DNA of 35,574 nt, taken from contig CALXCH010000005.1 in the NCBI GenBank assembly GCA_944386735.1, positions 1-35,574 of the forward strand, read 5' to 3'. The stretch's first letter is position 1. Every line of letters starts with the position of its first letter. The notes beneath the pieces were generated by a model. That model had not been told where the DNA came from. It made no database searches and saw only the letters and a list, made by a program, of their open reading frames with translations. Source of the DNA: an uncultured Clostridia bacterium (GTDB lineage: Bacteria; Bacillota; Clostridia; TANB77; CAG-508). Both the position numbers and the translations under genes were made by a program. Below, one piece after another: positions 28,519 to 35,509 of the stretch.

Positions 28519-29502
28519 ATGAAGAAAAATGTAATTATAACAATTGCTATAATTTTAGTAGTTATACTTATTTTGCTAAGTTATATGTTTTATATTTATA
28601 AAAACCAAGAAAAAACTAATAATACTAATATGGGCAATGTAGGAGACATTGCAAATGTAGAAGATACTCAATATAGTAATAGCAAAGATGAATTTAATTT
28701 TGAAACAAAAACTGTTAAATTAAATTCAGGTTATGATATGCCACTAAATGGAATTGGAACTTATAGCCTAACAGGTGATACTTGTTATAATTCAATAATA
28801 TCAGCATTAAATTCAGGAGTAAGATTAATTGACACAGCTTATATGTATAATAATGAAGAAGAAATAGGAAGAGCTATAAAAGATTCAGGAGTTCCAAGAG
28901 AGGAAATATTTATTACTACAAAATTATATCCAAGTCAATATGATGACCCAGAAAGTGCAATTGATGATGCATTAGAGAGGTTAGATGTAGATTATATAGA
29001 TTTATTATTATTACATCACCCAGGAAATAATGATGTTAAAGCTTATAAAGTAATGGAACAAGCAGTAAGAGATGGAAAAGTTCGTTCTATCGGACTTTCT
29101 AATTGGTATATAGAAGAATTAGAAGAATTTTTACCACAAATAACAATTATGCCAGCTGTTGTACAAAATGAAATTCATCCATATTACCAAGAACTAGATG
29201 TTGTACCATATATTCAAAGCAAAGGAATAGTAGTAGAAGGTTGGTATCCTTTCGGAGGAAGAGGCCATACATCTGAACTTTTAAATGATGAAACAATAGT
29301 ACAAATTGCAAATAATCATAATGTAACAGCAGCACAAGTAATATTAAGATGGAATTTACAAAGAGGTGTTGTAGTAATTCCAGGTTCAAGTAATCCTGAG
29401 CATATAAAGGAAAATACTGATATTTATAACTTTGAATTGACTGATGAAGAGATGCAAGAAATACAAAACTTAAATCGTGATGAAAAACATGATTGGTATT
29501 AA
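28519..29502 (+). CDS. Membrane-anchored aldo/keto reductase
   Basis: 327 aa. A signal-anchor (Lys-Lys then hydrophobic 4-27), an Asn-rich linker (28-60), and a full AKR barrel with Asp105, Tyr110, Lys135 and His166 intact, plus Gly-Leu-Ser-Asn-Trp and the NADPH-site Ile-Pro-Gly-Ser-Ser-Asn-Pro. Positive-inside rules would place the catalytic domain outside, where NADPH is not expected, so either topology is reversed or another electron source is used. It belongs to the 2,5-diketo-gluconate reductase-like subgroup without Fe-S clusters. The same operon encodes the exported cyclophilin-like protein with a similar linker. Confidence 0.88.
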   Translation: MKKNVIITIAIILVVILILLSYMFYIYKNQEKTNNTNMGNVGDIANVEDTQYSNSKDEFNFETKTVKLNSGYDMPLNGIGTYSLTGDTCYNSIISALNSGVRLIDTAYMYNNEEEIGRAIKDSGVPREEIFITTKLYPSQYDDPESAIDDALERLDVDYIDLLLLHHPGNNDVKAYKVMEQAVRDGKVRSIGLSNWYIEELEEFLPQITIMPAVVQNEIHPYYQELDVVPYIQSKGIVVEGWYPFGGRGHTSELLNDETIVQIANNHNVTAAQVILRWNLQRGVVVIPGSSNPEHIKENTDIYNFELTDEEMQEIQNLNRDEKHDWY

Positions 29503-29535
29503 AATAAAAATGGTAGAAAGAAAGGAAGAAGGTAT

Positions 29536-30105
29536 ATGAAAGTATTAGCAATTAATGGAAGTAGTAGAAAAGAAGGAAATACTTCAATTGCTTTAAATGT
29601 TGTATTAAAAGAATTAGAAAAAAACGGAATTGAAACAGAAATGATTGAACTTGCTGGAACTACAATAAATCCTTGTAAGGCATGCTTTACATGTGGTGGA
29701 AAGAAGAATTGCTCATTTAAAAATGATAGTTTTGCTGAAATTTGTGATAAGATGAAAGAAGCAGATGGAATTATACTTGGAAGCCCGGTTTATTGTGCAG
29801 ATATATCTTCAAATATGAAAGCAATCCTAGATAGAGCTGGAGTTGTAGGTGATATGAATAAAGGCTTATTAAAACATAAAGTAGGAGCATCAGTTGTTGC
29901 ATGTCGTAGAGCAGGAGCATTAAATGCAATTGACACATTAAATCATTTCTTTTTAAATCAAGAGATGTTTCTTGTAGGGTCTATATACTGGAATATGGTT
30001 TATGGAAAGATGCCAGGAGATGTCTTAAAAGATGAAGAAGGAATGGAAAACATGAAAAATCTAGGAGAAAACATGGCATATTTATTAAATAAAATAAAAA
30101 ATTAA
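29536..30105 (+). CDS. Flavodoxin-like NAD(P)H-dependent FMN reductase
   Basis: 189 aa with the FMN phosphate loop Asn-Gly-Ser-Ser-Arg-Lys-Glu-Gly-Asn-Thr, Gly-Ser-Pro-Val-Tyr and a Cys-Lys-Ala-Cys-Phe-Thr-Cys-x5-Cys motif near 47-59 as in iron-sulfur flavoproteins and their relatives. It probably reduces FMN, quinones or similar acceptors in the cytoplasm. AAGGAAGAAGG precedes the ATG. It follows the anchored AKR by 33 nt in the LysR-linked operon. Confidence 0.88.
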   Translation: MKVLAINGSSRKEGNTSIALNVVLKELEKNGIETEMIELAGTTINPCKACFTCGGKKNCSFKNDSFAEICDKMKEADGIILGSPVYCADISSNMKAILDRAGVVGDMNKGLLKHKVGASVVACRRAGALNAIDTLNHFFLNQEMFLVGSIYWNMVYGKMPGDVLKDEEGMENMKNLGENMAYLLNKIKN

Positions 30106-30165
30106 ATTGATATTAAACTCTTTTATAGAGAATAATATAAAAAATTATGAAAGAAGGTATAAATT

Positions 30166-31158
30166 ATGGAAGAAGAAAAATTAAATTTAACTGAAGAATG
30201 GGATAAAACATTTCCTAAAAGTGAAAAAGTAAATCATAGAAAGGTAACATTTCATAATCGTTATGGAATAACATTAGCAGCAGATTTATATGAGCCAAAA
30301 GAATACGAAGGAAAACTTGCAGCAATTGCTGTATGTGGACCTTTTGGAGCAGTAAAAGAACAAGCATCTGGTTTATATGCACAAACTATGGCAGAAAGAG
30401 GATTTTTGACAATCGCATTTGACCCATCATTTACAGGAGAAAGTGGAGGAACACCTAGATATATGGCATCACCTGATATTAATACAGAAGACTTCCAAGC
30501 AGCAGTAGACTTTTTATCAGTACAAGAAAATGTAGACCCTGAAAAAATCGGTATCATTGGAATTTGTGGCTGGGGAGGAATGGCATTAAATACAGCAGCT
30601 ATTGATACACGTATTAAAGCTACTGTTTCATCTACTATGTATGATATGAGCCGTATAGGTGCAAATGGATATTTTGATGCACAAGATAATGAAGAAGATA
30701 GACATAACGCTCGTGTATCACTAAATAGCCAAAGAACAGAAGATTATAAAACAGGAACATATAAAAGAGCAGGTGGAGTAGTAGACCCACTACCAGAAGA
30801 TGCACCATTTTTTGTTAAAGATTATTATGATTATTATAAAACAAAACGTGGATATCATAAAAGATCATTAAATTCAAATGATGGATGGAATGTAACAGGA
30901 ACAATGTCATTTATGAATCAACCAATTTTACATTATACAAACGAAATAAGAAGTGCAGTTTTAGTAATCCACGGAGAAAAAGCACATTCTTGTTATATGA
31001 GTAAAGATGCGTATAAACATATGACAGAAAATAGTAAATATACAGATAACAAAGAATTAATGATTATACCAGGTGCAGTTCATACAGATTTATATGATAA
31101 AGTAGATATTATCCCATTTGATAAAATAGAAGAATTCTTTAAGACATATTTAAAATAA
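30166..31158 (+). CDS. Alpha/beta hydrolase (YcjY/dienelactone hydrolase-like)
   Basis: 330 aa. Tyr-Gly-Ile-Thr-Leu-Ala-Ala-Asp-Leu-Tyr and Phe-Asp-Pro-Ser-Phe-Thr-Gly-Glu-Ser-Gly-Gly mark the family. The elbow reads Ile-Gly-Ile-Cys134-Gly-Trp-Gly-Gly, so Cys stands where most hydrolases have Ser; His306 in Gly-Ala-Val-His is the likely catalytic His. Cys nucleophiles occur in dienelactone hydrolase, but the Trp-Gly-Gly spacing is not the strict GxCxG pentapeptide. Substrate unknown. AGAAGG precedes the ATG; last gene of the LysR-linked cluster. Confidence 0.85.
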   Translation: MEEEKLNLTEEWDKTFPKSEKVNHRKVTFHNRYGITLAADLYEPKEYEGKLAAIAVCGPFGAVKEQASGLYAQTMAERGFLTIAFDPSFTGESGGTPRYMASPDINTEDFQAAVDFLSVQENVDPEKIGIIGICGWGGMALNTAAIDTRIKATVSSTMYDMSRIGANGYFDAQDNEEDRHNARVSLNSQRTEDYKTGTYKRAGGVVDPLPEDAPFFVKDYYDYYKTKRGYHKRSLNSNDGWNVTGTMSFMNQPILHYTNEIRSAVLVIHGEKAHSCYMSKDAYKHMTENSKYTDNKELMIIPGAVHTDLYDKVDIIPFDKIEEFFKTYLK

Positions 31159-31179
31159 AATTGTAATTAAAAAATAAAT

Positions 31180-31223
31180 GAGAGTAGTTATTGGTTGATA
31201 ATTGCTCTTATTTCTGCTATATT
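31180..31223 (+). promoter_or_regulatory. Repeated promoter cassette, copy E
   Basis: GAGAGTAGTTATT ... AATTGCTCTT dyad overlapping TTGATA (31195-31200); TATATT (31218-31223) after 17 nt. The most diverged hairpin copy, 26 kb away from the others. Confidence 0.55.
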
Positions 31224-31255
31224 ATTTGTATAAAATAATTAAAGAGGTAAATGAT

Positions 31256-31729
31256 ATGAAACAAAATTTAAACAAAACAAATGTAATGAGAATATTGGAC
31301 CAAAAGAAGATAAATTATAAAATTTATCATTATGAAGATGTAATAAGTGGAATGGATGTAGCAGAAACTTTAGGAGAAAATCCAAATCAAGTGTTTAAAA
31401 CACTAGTTACTGTTGGACACAGTAAAGAACATTATGTGTTTTTAGTTCCTGTAAATAAAGAGCTTAACTTAAAAAAAGCAGCAAGTGCAGTAAAAGAAAA
31501 AAGTGTAGAAATGATAAAATCAAAGGAATTGCTTCCTCTAACTGGTTATATACATGGAGGTTGTTCTCCAATAGGAATGAAGAAACAATTTAAAACAGTA
31601 ATTGATATAACAGCTAAAGATTTTGAAACAATAATTTTTAGTGGAGGAAAGATAGGGTATCAAGTAGAAGTAAATTTGAATGATTTACAAAAAGTTATAG
31701 ATTTTACCTTAGAAGATATAAAAACTTAA
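31256..31729 (+). CDS. ybaK: Cys-tRNA(Pro) deacylase YbaK/EbsC
   Basis: 157 aa, standard length for YbaK. The conserved Lys48 in Val-Phe-Lys-Thr-Leu-Val and the Gly-Gly-Cys-Ser-Pro-Ile-Gly-Met-Lys-Lys motif near 104-113 are present. YbaK removes Cys wrongly attached to tRNA-Pro. The start at 31256 follows AGAGGT at a good spacing; a longer frame to 31202 would run through the promoter. It stands alone behind promoter copy E. Confidence 0.88.
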   Translation: MKQNLNKTNVMRILDQKKINYKIYHYEDVISGMDVAETLGENPNQVFKTLVTVGHSKEHYVFLVPVNKELNLKKAASAVKEKSVEMIKSKELLPLTGYIHGGCSPIGMKKQFKTVIDITAKDFETIIFSGGKIGYQVEVNLNDLQKVIDFTLEDIKT

Positions 31730-31764
31730 AGAGAAAAAATAGTAAATATAAAGGACGTTGTTTG

Positions 31765-31793
31765 TTGACATTTTTTTGTTGAAATTAGATAAT
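31765..31793 (+). promoter_or_regulatory. Promoter of the third Fe-S aldo/keto reductase
   Basis: TTGACA (31765-31770), 17 nt (T-rich), GATAAT (31788-31793). Confidence 0.55.
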
Positions 31794-31858
31794 AAAAATA
31801 CAAAAATAAAAATAAAATTAAAGAAGTAAAAGATGTAATTAGAAATGGAGGAATGAAT

Positions 31859-32998
31859 ATGTTATACAAAGATTTTAAAGGTGTAAAATTATCAAGTTTG
31901 GGATTAGGAACAATGAGACTACCTAATAAAGGAGTAGATAGTGATGTACCAGTAGACGAAGAAGAAACAGCAAAAATGGTAGATTACGCTTTAAAAAATG
32001 GAATTAATTACTTTGATACAGCTTGGGGATATCATAACGGAGAATCAGAAAAAGTTATTGGAAAAGTTTTAAGTAAATATCCAAGAGATAGTTTTTATTT
32101 AGCAACTAAATTTCCAGGATATGATTTATCAAATATGGATAAAGTAGAAGAAATATTTGAAAAGCAATTAGAGAAATGTAGGGTAGATTATTTTGATTTT
32201 TATTTATTCCATAATGTAAATGATAAAAATATTGATGCATATTTGGATCCTAAATATGGTATTTATGATTATTTAATGAAACAAAAAGAAAATGGAAGAA
32301 TTAAACATTTAGGATTTTCAATACACGGAGACTTTGATATATTAAAAAGATTTTTAAATGCTTATGGAGAACATATGGAATTTTGCCAAATACAATTAAA
32401 TTATATAGATTATGACTTCCAAGATGCTAAGGCTAAAGTAGAATTATTAAATGAATATAATATTCCTATTTGGGTTATGGAACCTTTAAGAGGTGGAAAA
32501 CTTGCAAAACTTCCAGATGAACAAGAAAGTAAATTAAAGGCTTTAAGACCTGATGAAACAACTGTTGGATGGGCATTTAGATTTTTACAAAGTATTCCAG
32601 GTGTAACAATGGTTCTTTCTGGAATGTCATCAATGGAACAATTACAAGAAAATATTAAGACATTTAGTGAAGATAAACCATTAAACGATGAAGAAATGAA
32701 AACATTATTAGGAATTGCAAATGAAATGCTTAAAGGAAATGTTTTACCTTGTACAGCATGTCGTTATTGTACTTCACATTGCCCAATGGGACTTGATATT
32801 CCAAAACTACTTGCTTTATATAATGAGCATAGTTTCACAGGTGGAGGATTTATTGCACCAATGGCGATTAGTGCACTTCCAGAGGATAAAAGACCAAGTG
32901 CTTGTATAGGTTGCAAGAGTTGCGAGGCAGTTTGCCCTCAAGAAATAAAGATTTCAGAAGTAATGGCAGATTTTGCTAAAAAATTAGAACAAGGATAG
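31859..32998 (+). CDS. Aldo/keto reductase with C-terminal 2[4Fe-4S] domain
   Basis: 379 aa. AKR barrel with complete tetrad Asp53, Tyr58, Lys84 and His118, then Cys298-x2-Cys-x2-Cys-x3-Cys-Pro and Cys349-x2-Cys-x2-Cys-x3-Cys-Pro. Strong likeness to the enzyme at 17535 in both halves (Asp-Tyr-Phe-Asp-Phe-Tyr-Leu, Val-Leu-Ser-Gly-Met-Ser) shows recent common origin. The ATG at 31859 lies 7 nt after GGAGG; the in-frame ATG at 31853 is too close to it. A 69-aa gene follows 4 nt after the stop and is a usual partner of such AKR genes. Confidence 0.9.
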   Translation: MLYKDFKGVKLSSLGLGTMRLPNKGVDSDVPVDEEETAKMVDYALKNGINYFDTAWGYHNGESEKVIGKVLSKYPRDSFYLATKFPGYDLSNMDKVEEIFEKQLEKCRVDYFDFYLFHNVNDKNIDAYLDPKYGIYDYLMKQKENGRIKHLGFSIHGDFDILKRFLNAYGEHMEFCQIQLNYIDYDFQDAKAKVELLNEYNIPIWVMEPLRGGKLAKLPDEQESKLKALRPDETTVGWAFRFLQSIPGVTMVLSGMSSMEQLQENIKTFSEDKPLNDEEMKTLLGIANEMLKGNVLPCTACRYCTSHCPMGLDIPKLLALYNEHSFTGGGFIAPMAISALPEDKRPSACIGCKSCEAVCPQEIKISEVMADFAKKLEQG

Positions 32999-33002
32999 AA
33001 AT

Positions 33003-33212
33003 ATGGATAGATTAGAAAGATTTGAAAAAGCTCTTAATGACATAGTAGATGGATATAATAAATTAGGTAAAGAATTAGAAGATTTAAGAGATCAAGGAAA
33101 AGTAAAGACTACAAAATTTAGAGAGCTTTTAGGAAAAAAGTTAGTTTATAGCATGATAATTACTATATTTAAGAGATATGATTTAATTGATAAAGATTTA
33201 TTAAAATATTAA
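33003..33212 (+). CDS. Small conserved protein downstream of AKR (69 aa)
   Basis: A helical protein: Met-Asp-Arg-Leu-Glu-Arg-Phe-Glu-Lys, then Leu-Arg-Asp-Gln-Gly-Lys-Val-Lys-Thr-Thr-Lys-Phe-Arg-Glu-Leu-Leu-Gly-Lys-Lys-Leu and a C-terminal Ile-Phe-Lys-Arg-Tyr-Asp-Leu-Ile. I recall this type immediately after Fe-S aldo/keto reductase genes in Clostridia, which fits here. No known function. AAGGA precedes the ATG, overlapping the AKR stop region. Confidence 0.75.
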   Translation: MDRLERFEKALNDIVDGYNKLGKELEDLRDQGKVKTTKFRELLGKKLVYSMIITIFKRYDLIDKDLLKY

Positions 33213-33221
33213 AAAGTAGGG

Positions 33222-33256
33222 AGAGGTTTAAGAGTTCTTAAATCTCTTTCTTTGTT
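33222..33256. terminator. Bidirectional terminator between the 69-aa gene and DUF1016
   Basis: AGAGGTTTAAG (33222-33232) pairs with CTTAAATCTCT (33237-33247), then TTCTTT. The right arm of the hairpin overlaps the last codons of the minus-strand gene. Confidence 0.75.
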
Positions 33257-34178
33257 CCATTTGTGCTTTTGCTATTTTTATGCTATCAAGTAATTTTTGT
33301 TCTAACATTTTTGTAGGAACATATTTTGTTAAATATTCAGCAACATGGATATTGCTACTATCTAAACCAAGTAATTCAGTCATCATTTTACTTTTACTTG
33401 CACATAATATTATTGCAACAGGAGATTGTTCTCCTTCTGCTTTTTCATATTTATCAAGATATTTTAAATAAAGTTCTACTTGTCCTTTGTATTCAGGTCT
33501 AAACTTATCTAGTTTTAGTTCAATGACTACTAATCTTTTCATTTTTCTATGATAGAAAAGTAAGTCTATATAATAATCTTCTCCGTCTATTGTTATTCTT
33601 TTTTGTCTTCCCATATATGCAAAATCGTTTCCCATTTCTAAGATAAATTTTTCTAGTTCACTTAAAATAGCATTTTCTAAATCTTTTTCACTATATGTAT
33701 CTTTTAAATTAAGAAAATCTAATACATAAGGGTCTCTAAAGAATAAGTCTGGGGTCATTTTATTTTCCTCTCTTAATAATTGTAATTCATTTTTTATTGT
33801 TTCTTCTGGCTTTTTAGAGATTGCAGTTCTTTCAAATAAGGCAGAGCCAATTCGTTCTCTTAAAATCTTTACAGGCCAGTGTTCATTTAAACACAGTGTA
33901 ATATAAAATTCTTGCTTTAAACTATCTTGAATTTGTAATAATTCAACAAAATGAGACCAGCTCAATTGTTGCGACAGTGTCGCAACAATTCCAAAATCTG
34001 GAAAACAACCATAAAATTTTATCATCTTAAATAAATTTCTTTCACTATATCCTTTACCATAATTTATTATAAGTCTTTTGCTTAACTCTTTTATTATAGA
34101 CTTTCCATATTCTGCTTTCTCATTTTTTAGTACATTTTCTGTTATGTCTTTTCCTATCTTCCAATATAATAATGTCAT
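33228..34178 (-). CDS. DUF1016 (YhcG-type) PD-(D/E)XK nuclease, open part of a frameshifted gene
   Basis: 316 codons from the first in-frame ATG. N-terminal DUF1016 region: Tyr-Trp-Lys-Ile-Gly, Gly-Lys-Gly-Tyr-Ser-Glu-Arg-Asn-Leu, Ile-Val-Ala-Thr-Leu-Ser-Gln-Gln-Leu-Ser-Trp-Ser-His. The C-terminal nuclease core has Tyr-Tyr-Ile-Asp-Leu-Leu-Phe-Tyr-His and Val-Val-Ile-Glu-Leu-Lys, i.e. the PD-(D/E)XK Asp and Glu-x-Lys. The family's usual N-terminus is encoded upstream in the same frame but without a start codon (see 34179-34285). The Ile-Val-Ala-Thr-Leu-Ser-Gln-Gln segment is encoded by a perfect palindrome (33964-33990) repeated in the DNA upstream. Family members are linked to recombination or defence; no restriction or modification partner is visible here. 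Confidence 0.88.
   Translation of the reverse strand: MTLLYWKIGKDITENVLKNEKAEYGKSIIKELSKRLIINYGKGYSERNLFKMIKFYGCFPDFGIVATLSQQLSWSHFVELLQIQDSLKQEFYITLCLNEHWPVKILRERIGSALFERTAISKKPEETIKNELQLLREENKMTPDLFFRDPYVLDFLNLKDTYSEKDLENAILSELEKFILEMGNDFAYMGRQKRITIDGEDYYIDLLFYHRKMKRLVVIELKLDKFRPEYKGQVELYLKYLDKYEKAEGEQSPVAIILCASKSKMMTELLGLDSSNIHVAEYLTKYVPTKMLEQKLLDSIKIAKAQMEQRKRFKNS
33964..33990. repeat. Palindrome P1 inside the DUF1016 coding sequence
   Basis: 13-nt arms AATTGTTGCGACA and TGTCGCAACAATT around a single G at 33977. It shares the frame AATT-N4-CGAC ... GTCG-N4-AATT with P2-P5 and is followed by CCAAAATCTGG, as P3/P4 are followed by GCAAATTTGG and ACAAAATTTG. Confidence 0.9.
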
Positions 34179-34285
34179 TTCTCTGTTTACATTTGTTACT
34201 ACATTTCTTTTAGCGTCTTCTATAAGATAAACTATTCTGATGTATAAATTATTTATATTATTATTTTTTTCTAGTTCTCGTTCAT
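34179..34285 (-). pseudogene. Displaced N-terminus of the DUF1016 gene (frameshift at GAGA)
   Basis: Upstream of the ATG at 34178 the same frame stays open and reads Asn-Asn-Leu-Tyr-Ile-Arg-Ile-Val-Tyr-Leu-Ile-Glu-Asp-Ala-Lys-Arg-Asn-Val-Val, the expected DUF1016 N-terminus. It has no ATG, GTG or TTG. A good ribosome site (AGAAGG) and ATG at 34285 are out of frame and stop after four codons. Removing one GA of the GAGA at 34276-34279 would join them and give about 350 aa, the normal length. Confidence 0.75.
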
Positions 34286-34500
34286 TTGTTACCTTCTTTC
34301 TATTTTAAAAATTTACTGATTTTTTATAAGTCAAAAAGTTTTAATTTAAAGTAAATAAAAATATTTAGATGTATTTTTTAATAGGAGAGAGAATATACGA
34401 CGACACATTTAATTAAATTTTAATTATGTTATAAGGAAAGATATAAGTATATAAAAGTTTAATGAATAGAAATAATATTCGGATAAGATATACTTATTTG

Positions 34501-34527
34501 AATTTTGCCGACGGCGTCGGCAAAATT
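34501..34527. repeat. Palindrome P2
   Basis: Arms AATTTTGCCGACG and CGTCGGCAAAATT, centre G at 34514; perfect. Confidence 0.9.
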
Positions 34528-34623
34528 TAAAAAATAAATATTAAAACTATTTTTTTTGGTTTAGAAATAAAAATATAAAAATTTATTAATATTGATGATA
34601 ATTAAATAAGCTATACTTGTCTA

Positions 34624-34650
34624 AATTGTTTCGACGCCGTCGAAACAATT
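34624..34650. repeat. Palindrome P3
   Basis: Arms AATTGTTTCGACG and CGTCGAAACAATT, centre C at 34637; perfect. Confidence 0.9.
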
Positions 34651-34747
34651 GCAAATTTGGAAATAATAGATTTTGCACTTCAATTGAAAATAAAAATATG
34701 AAAACTTAATTAAATAGTGATAATATTAAATAAGAAGTACTTATCCG

Positions 34748-34774
34748 AATTGTCTCGACACTGTCGAGACAATT
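34748..34774. repeat. Palindrome P4
   Basis: Arms AATTGTCTCGACA and TGTCGAGACAATT, centre C at 34761; perfect. Confidence 0.9.
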
Positions 34775-35016
34775 ACAAAATTTGTAAATAATAAAATGAT
34801 TTAGAACTTGAAAACACAATGAATAAACTATAAGAAATAGGCACTTCAACAAATTTAAAATAGGTAAAAAATGGATTTCTTTTTGATTAATTGATTATAA
34901 ATTAAAAAGAATTTAGCTAAAAAATATTTTCTTATTTTAAAAACAATCTGACTTAAAGAATATATACTATATATCATATTTTAGTAAAAAAGTAAAGCAA
35001 TTTTACAGATTTTAAC

Positions 35017-35041
35017 ATTTTCTCGACGCCGTCGAGAAAAT
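35017..35041. repeat. Palindrome P5
   Basis: Arms ATTTTCTCGACG and CGTCGAGAAAAT, centre C at 35029; perfect over 25 bp. Confidence 0.9.
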
Positions 35042-35074
35042 TCACTTAAGAAATATTAAATAAATTAAACAAAA

Positions 35075-35118
35075 AATAAAAAGCAATTACTATCACATAA
35101 AAGTATTTGCTTTTTATT
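35075..35118 (-). terminator. Terminator of the XRE gene
   Basis: AATAAAAAGCAATTAC (35075-35090) pairs with GTATTTGCTTTTTATT (35103-35118) with one mismatch; T tail on the minus strand. The stem includes the stop codon region. Confidence 0.75.
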
Positions 35119-35356
35119 CATCTTCAAACTCAACATCTTTAAATAATGGGTCATTGAAAAAATCAGTTAATTCAATATTAAATCCTTCACATATATGTAA
35201 TATAGTAGCTAATTTTGGACTTTTACTTTTTCCATAAAATATACTAAAAACTGTAGAATATGATAAGCCAGAATTAGTTGATAATTTATTTATTGTTATT
35301 TTTTGCTCTTTACAGAGATTTATAATTCTCTTCTGCACAGCATCTGAAAGTTGCAT
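35114..35356 (-). CDS. XRE-family HTH regulator (80 aa)
   Basis: Helix-turn-helix protein: Ile-Asn-Leu-Cys-Lys-Glu-Gln-Lys-Ile-Thr-Ile-Asn-Lys-Leu-Ser-Thr-Asn-Ser-Gly-Leu-Ser-Tyr-Ser-Thr-Val, then Leu-His-Ile-Cys-Glu-Gly-Phe-Asn-Ile-Glu-Leu-Thr-Asp-Phe-Phe. Single DNA-binding domain with a short acidic tail. The start at 35356 follows GAGGTGGG; the longer frame to 35428 runs through the promoter (TATAAT at 35387-35382, minus strand, extended TGA). Its promoter region holds a palindrome resembling P1. Transcribed towards the palindrome array. Confidence 0.85.
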   Translation of the reverse strand: MQLSDAVQKRIINLCKEQKITINKLSTNSGLSYSTVFSIFYGKSKSPKLATILHICEGFNIELTDFFNDPLFKDVEFEDE

Positions 35357-35407
35357 AGACCCACCTCTTTTTAATATGAAAATTATATCAAAGTAGAAAT
35401 GGGAATA

Positions 35408-35425
35408 TTTGCGACTGTTCGCAAA
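35408..35425. promoter_or_regulatory. Palindrome in the XRE promoter, resembling P1
   Basis: TTTGCGA-CTGT-TCGCAAA lies just upstream of the -35 region of the XRE gene. It can be read as a one-base-shorter version of the P1 core TTGCGAC...GTCGCAA. Likely autoregulatory operator, possibly a diverged array copy. Confidence 0.55.
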
Positions 35426-35509
35426 CAATGGTCGACTTTTAATATTATAATTATTGTGAATTATTTATAATTAAAAAAGCAAAAGAAAAAATAAAGGGAG
35501 TGAATTAAA

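Larger units (their letters stand above)
34286..35113. repeat. Non-coding array of ~124-bp units with covarying palindromes
   Basis: About 800 bp with no supported gene. Palindromes with single-base centres at 34514, 34637, 34761 and 35029; unit spacing 123, 124 and 268 (two units). Between palindromes the units share AAATAAG-tATACTT before, and an A-rich AAATAAAAATAT-AAAA stretch after. A unit near 34.88 kb keeps ACAAATTTAAAATAG flanks but has lost its palindrome. No leader, spacers or cas genes. Confidence 0.85.

Noticed and set aside
31202..31255. N-terminal hydrophobic extension of YbaK
   Set aside because: It would be translated from promoter and leader DNA; the ribosome site lies directly before the ATG at 31256 and YbaK has no such extension.
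34440..35060. CRISPR array
   Set aside because: Repeats are palindromes that differ in sequence, spaced about 124 bp with related rather than unique spacers, and no cas genes are near.
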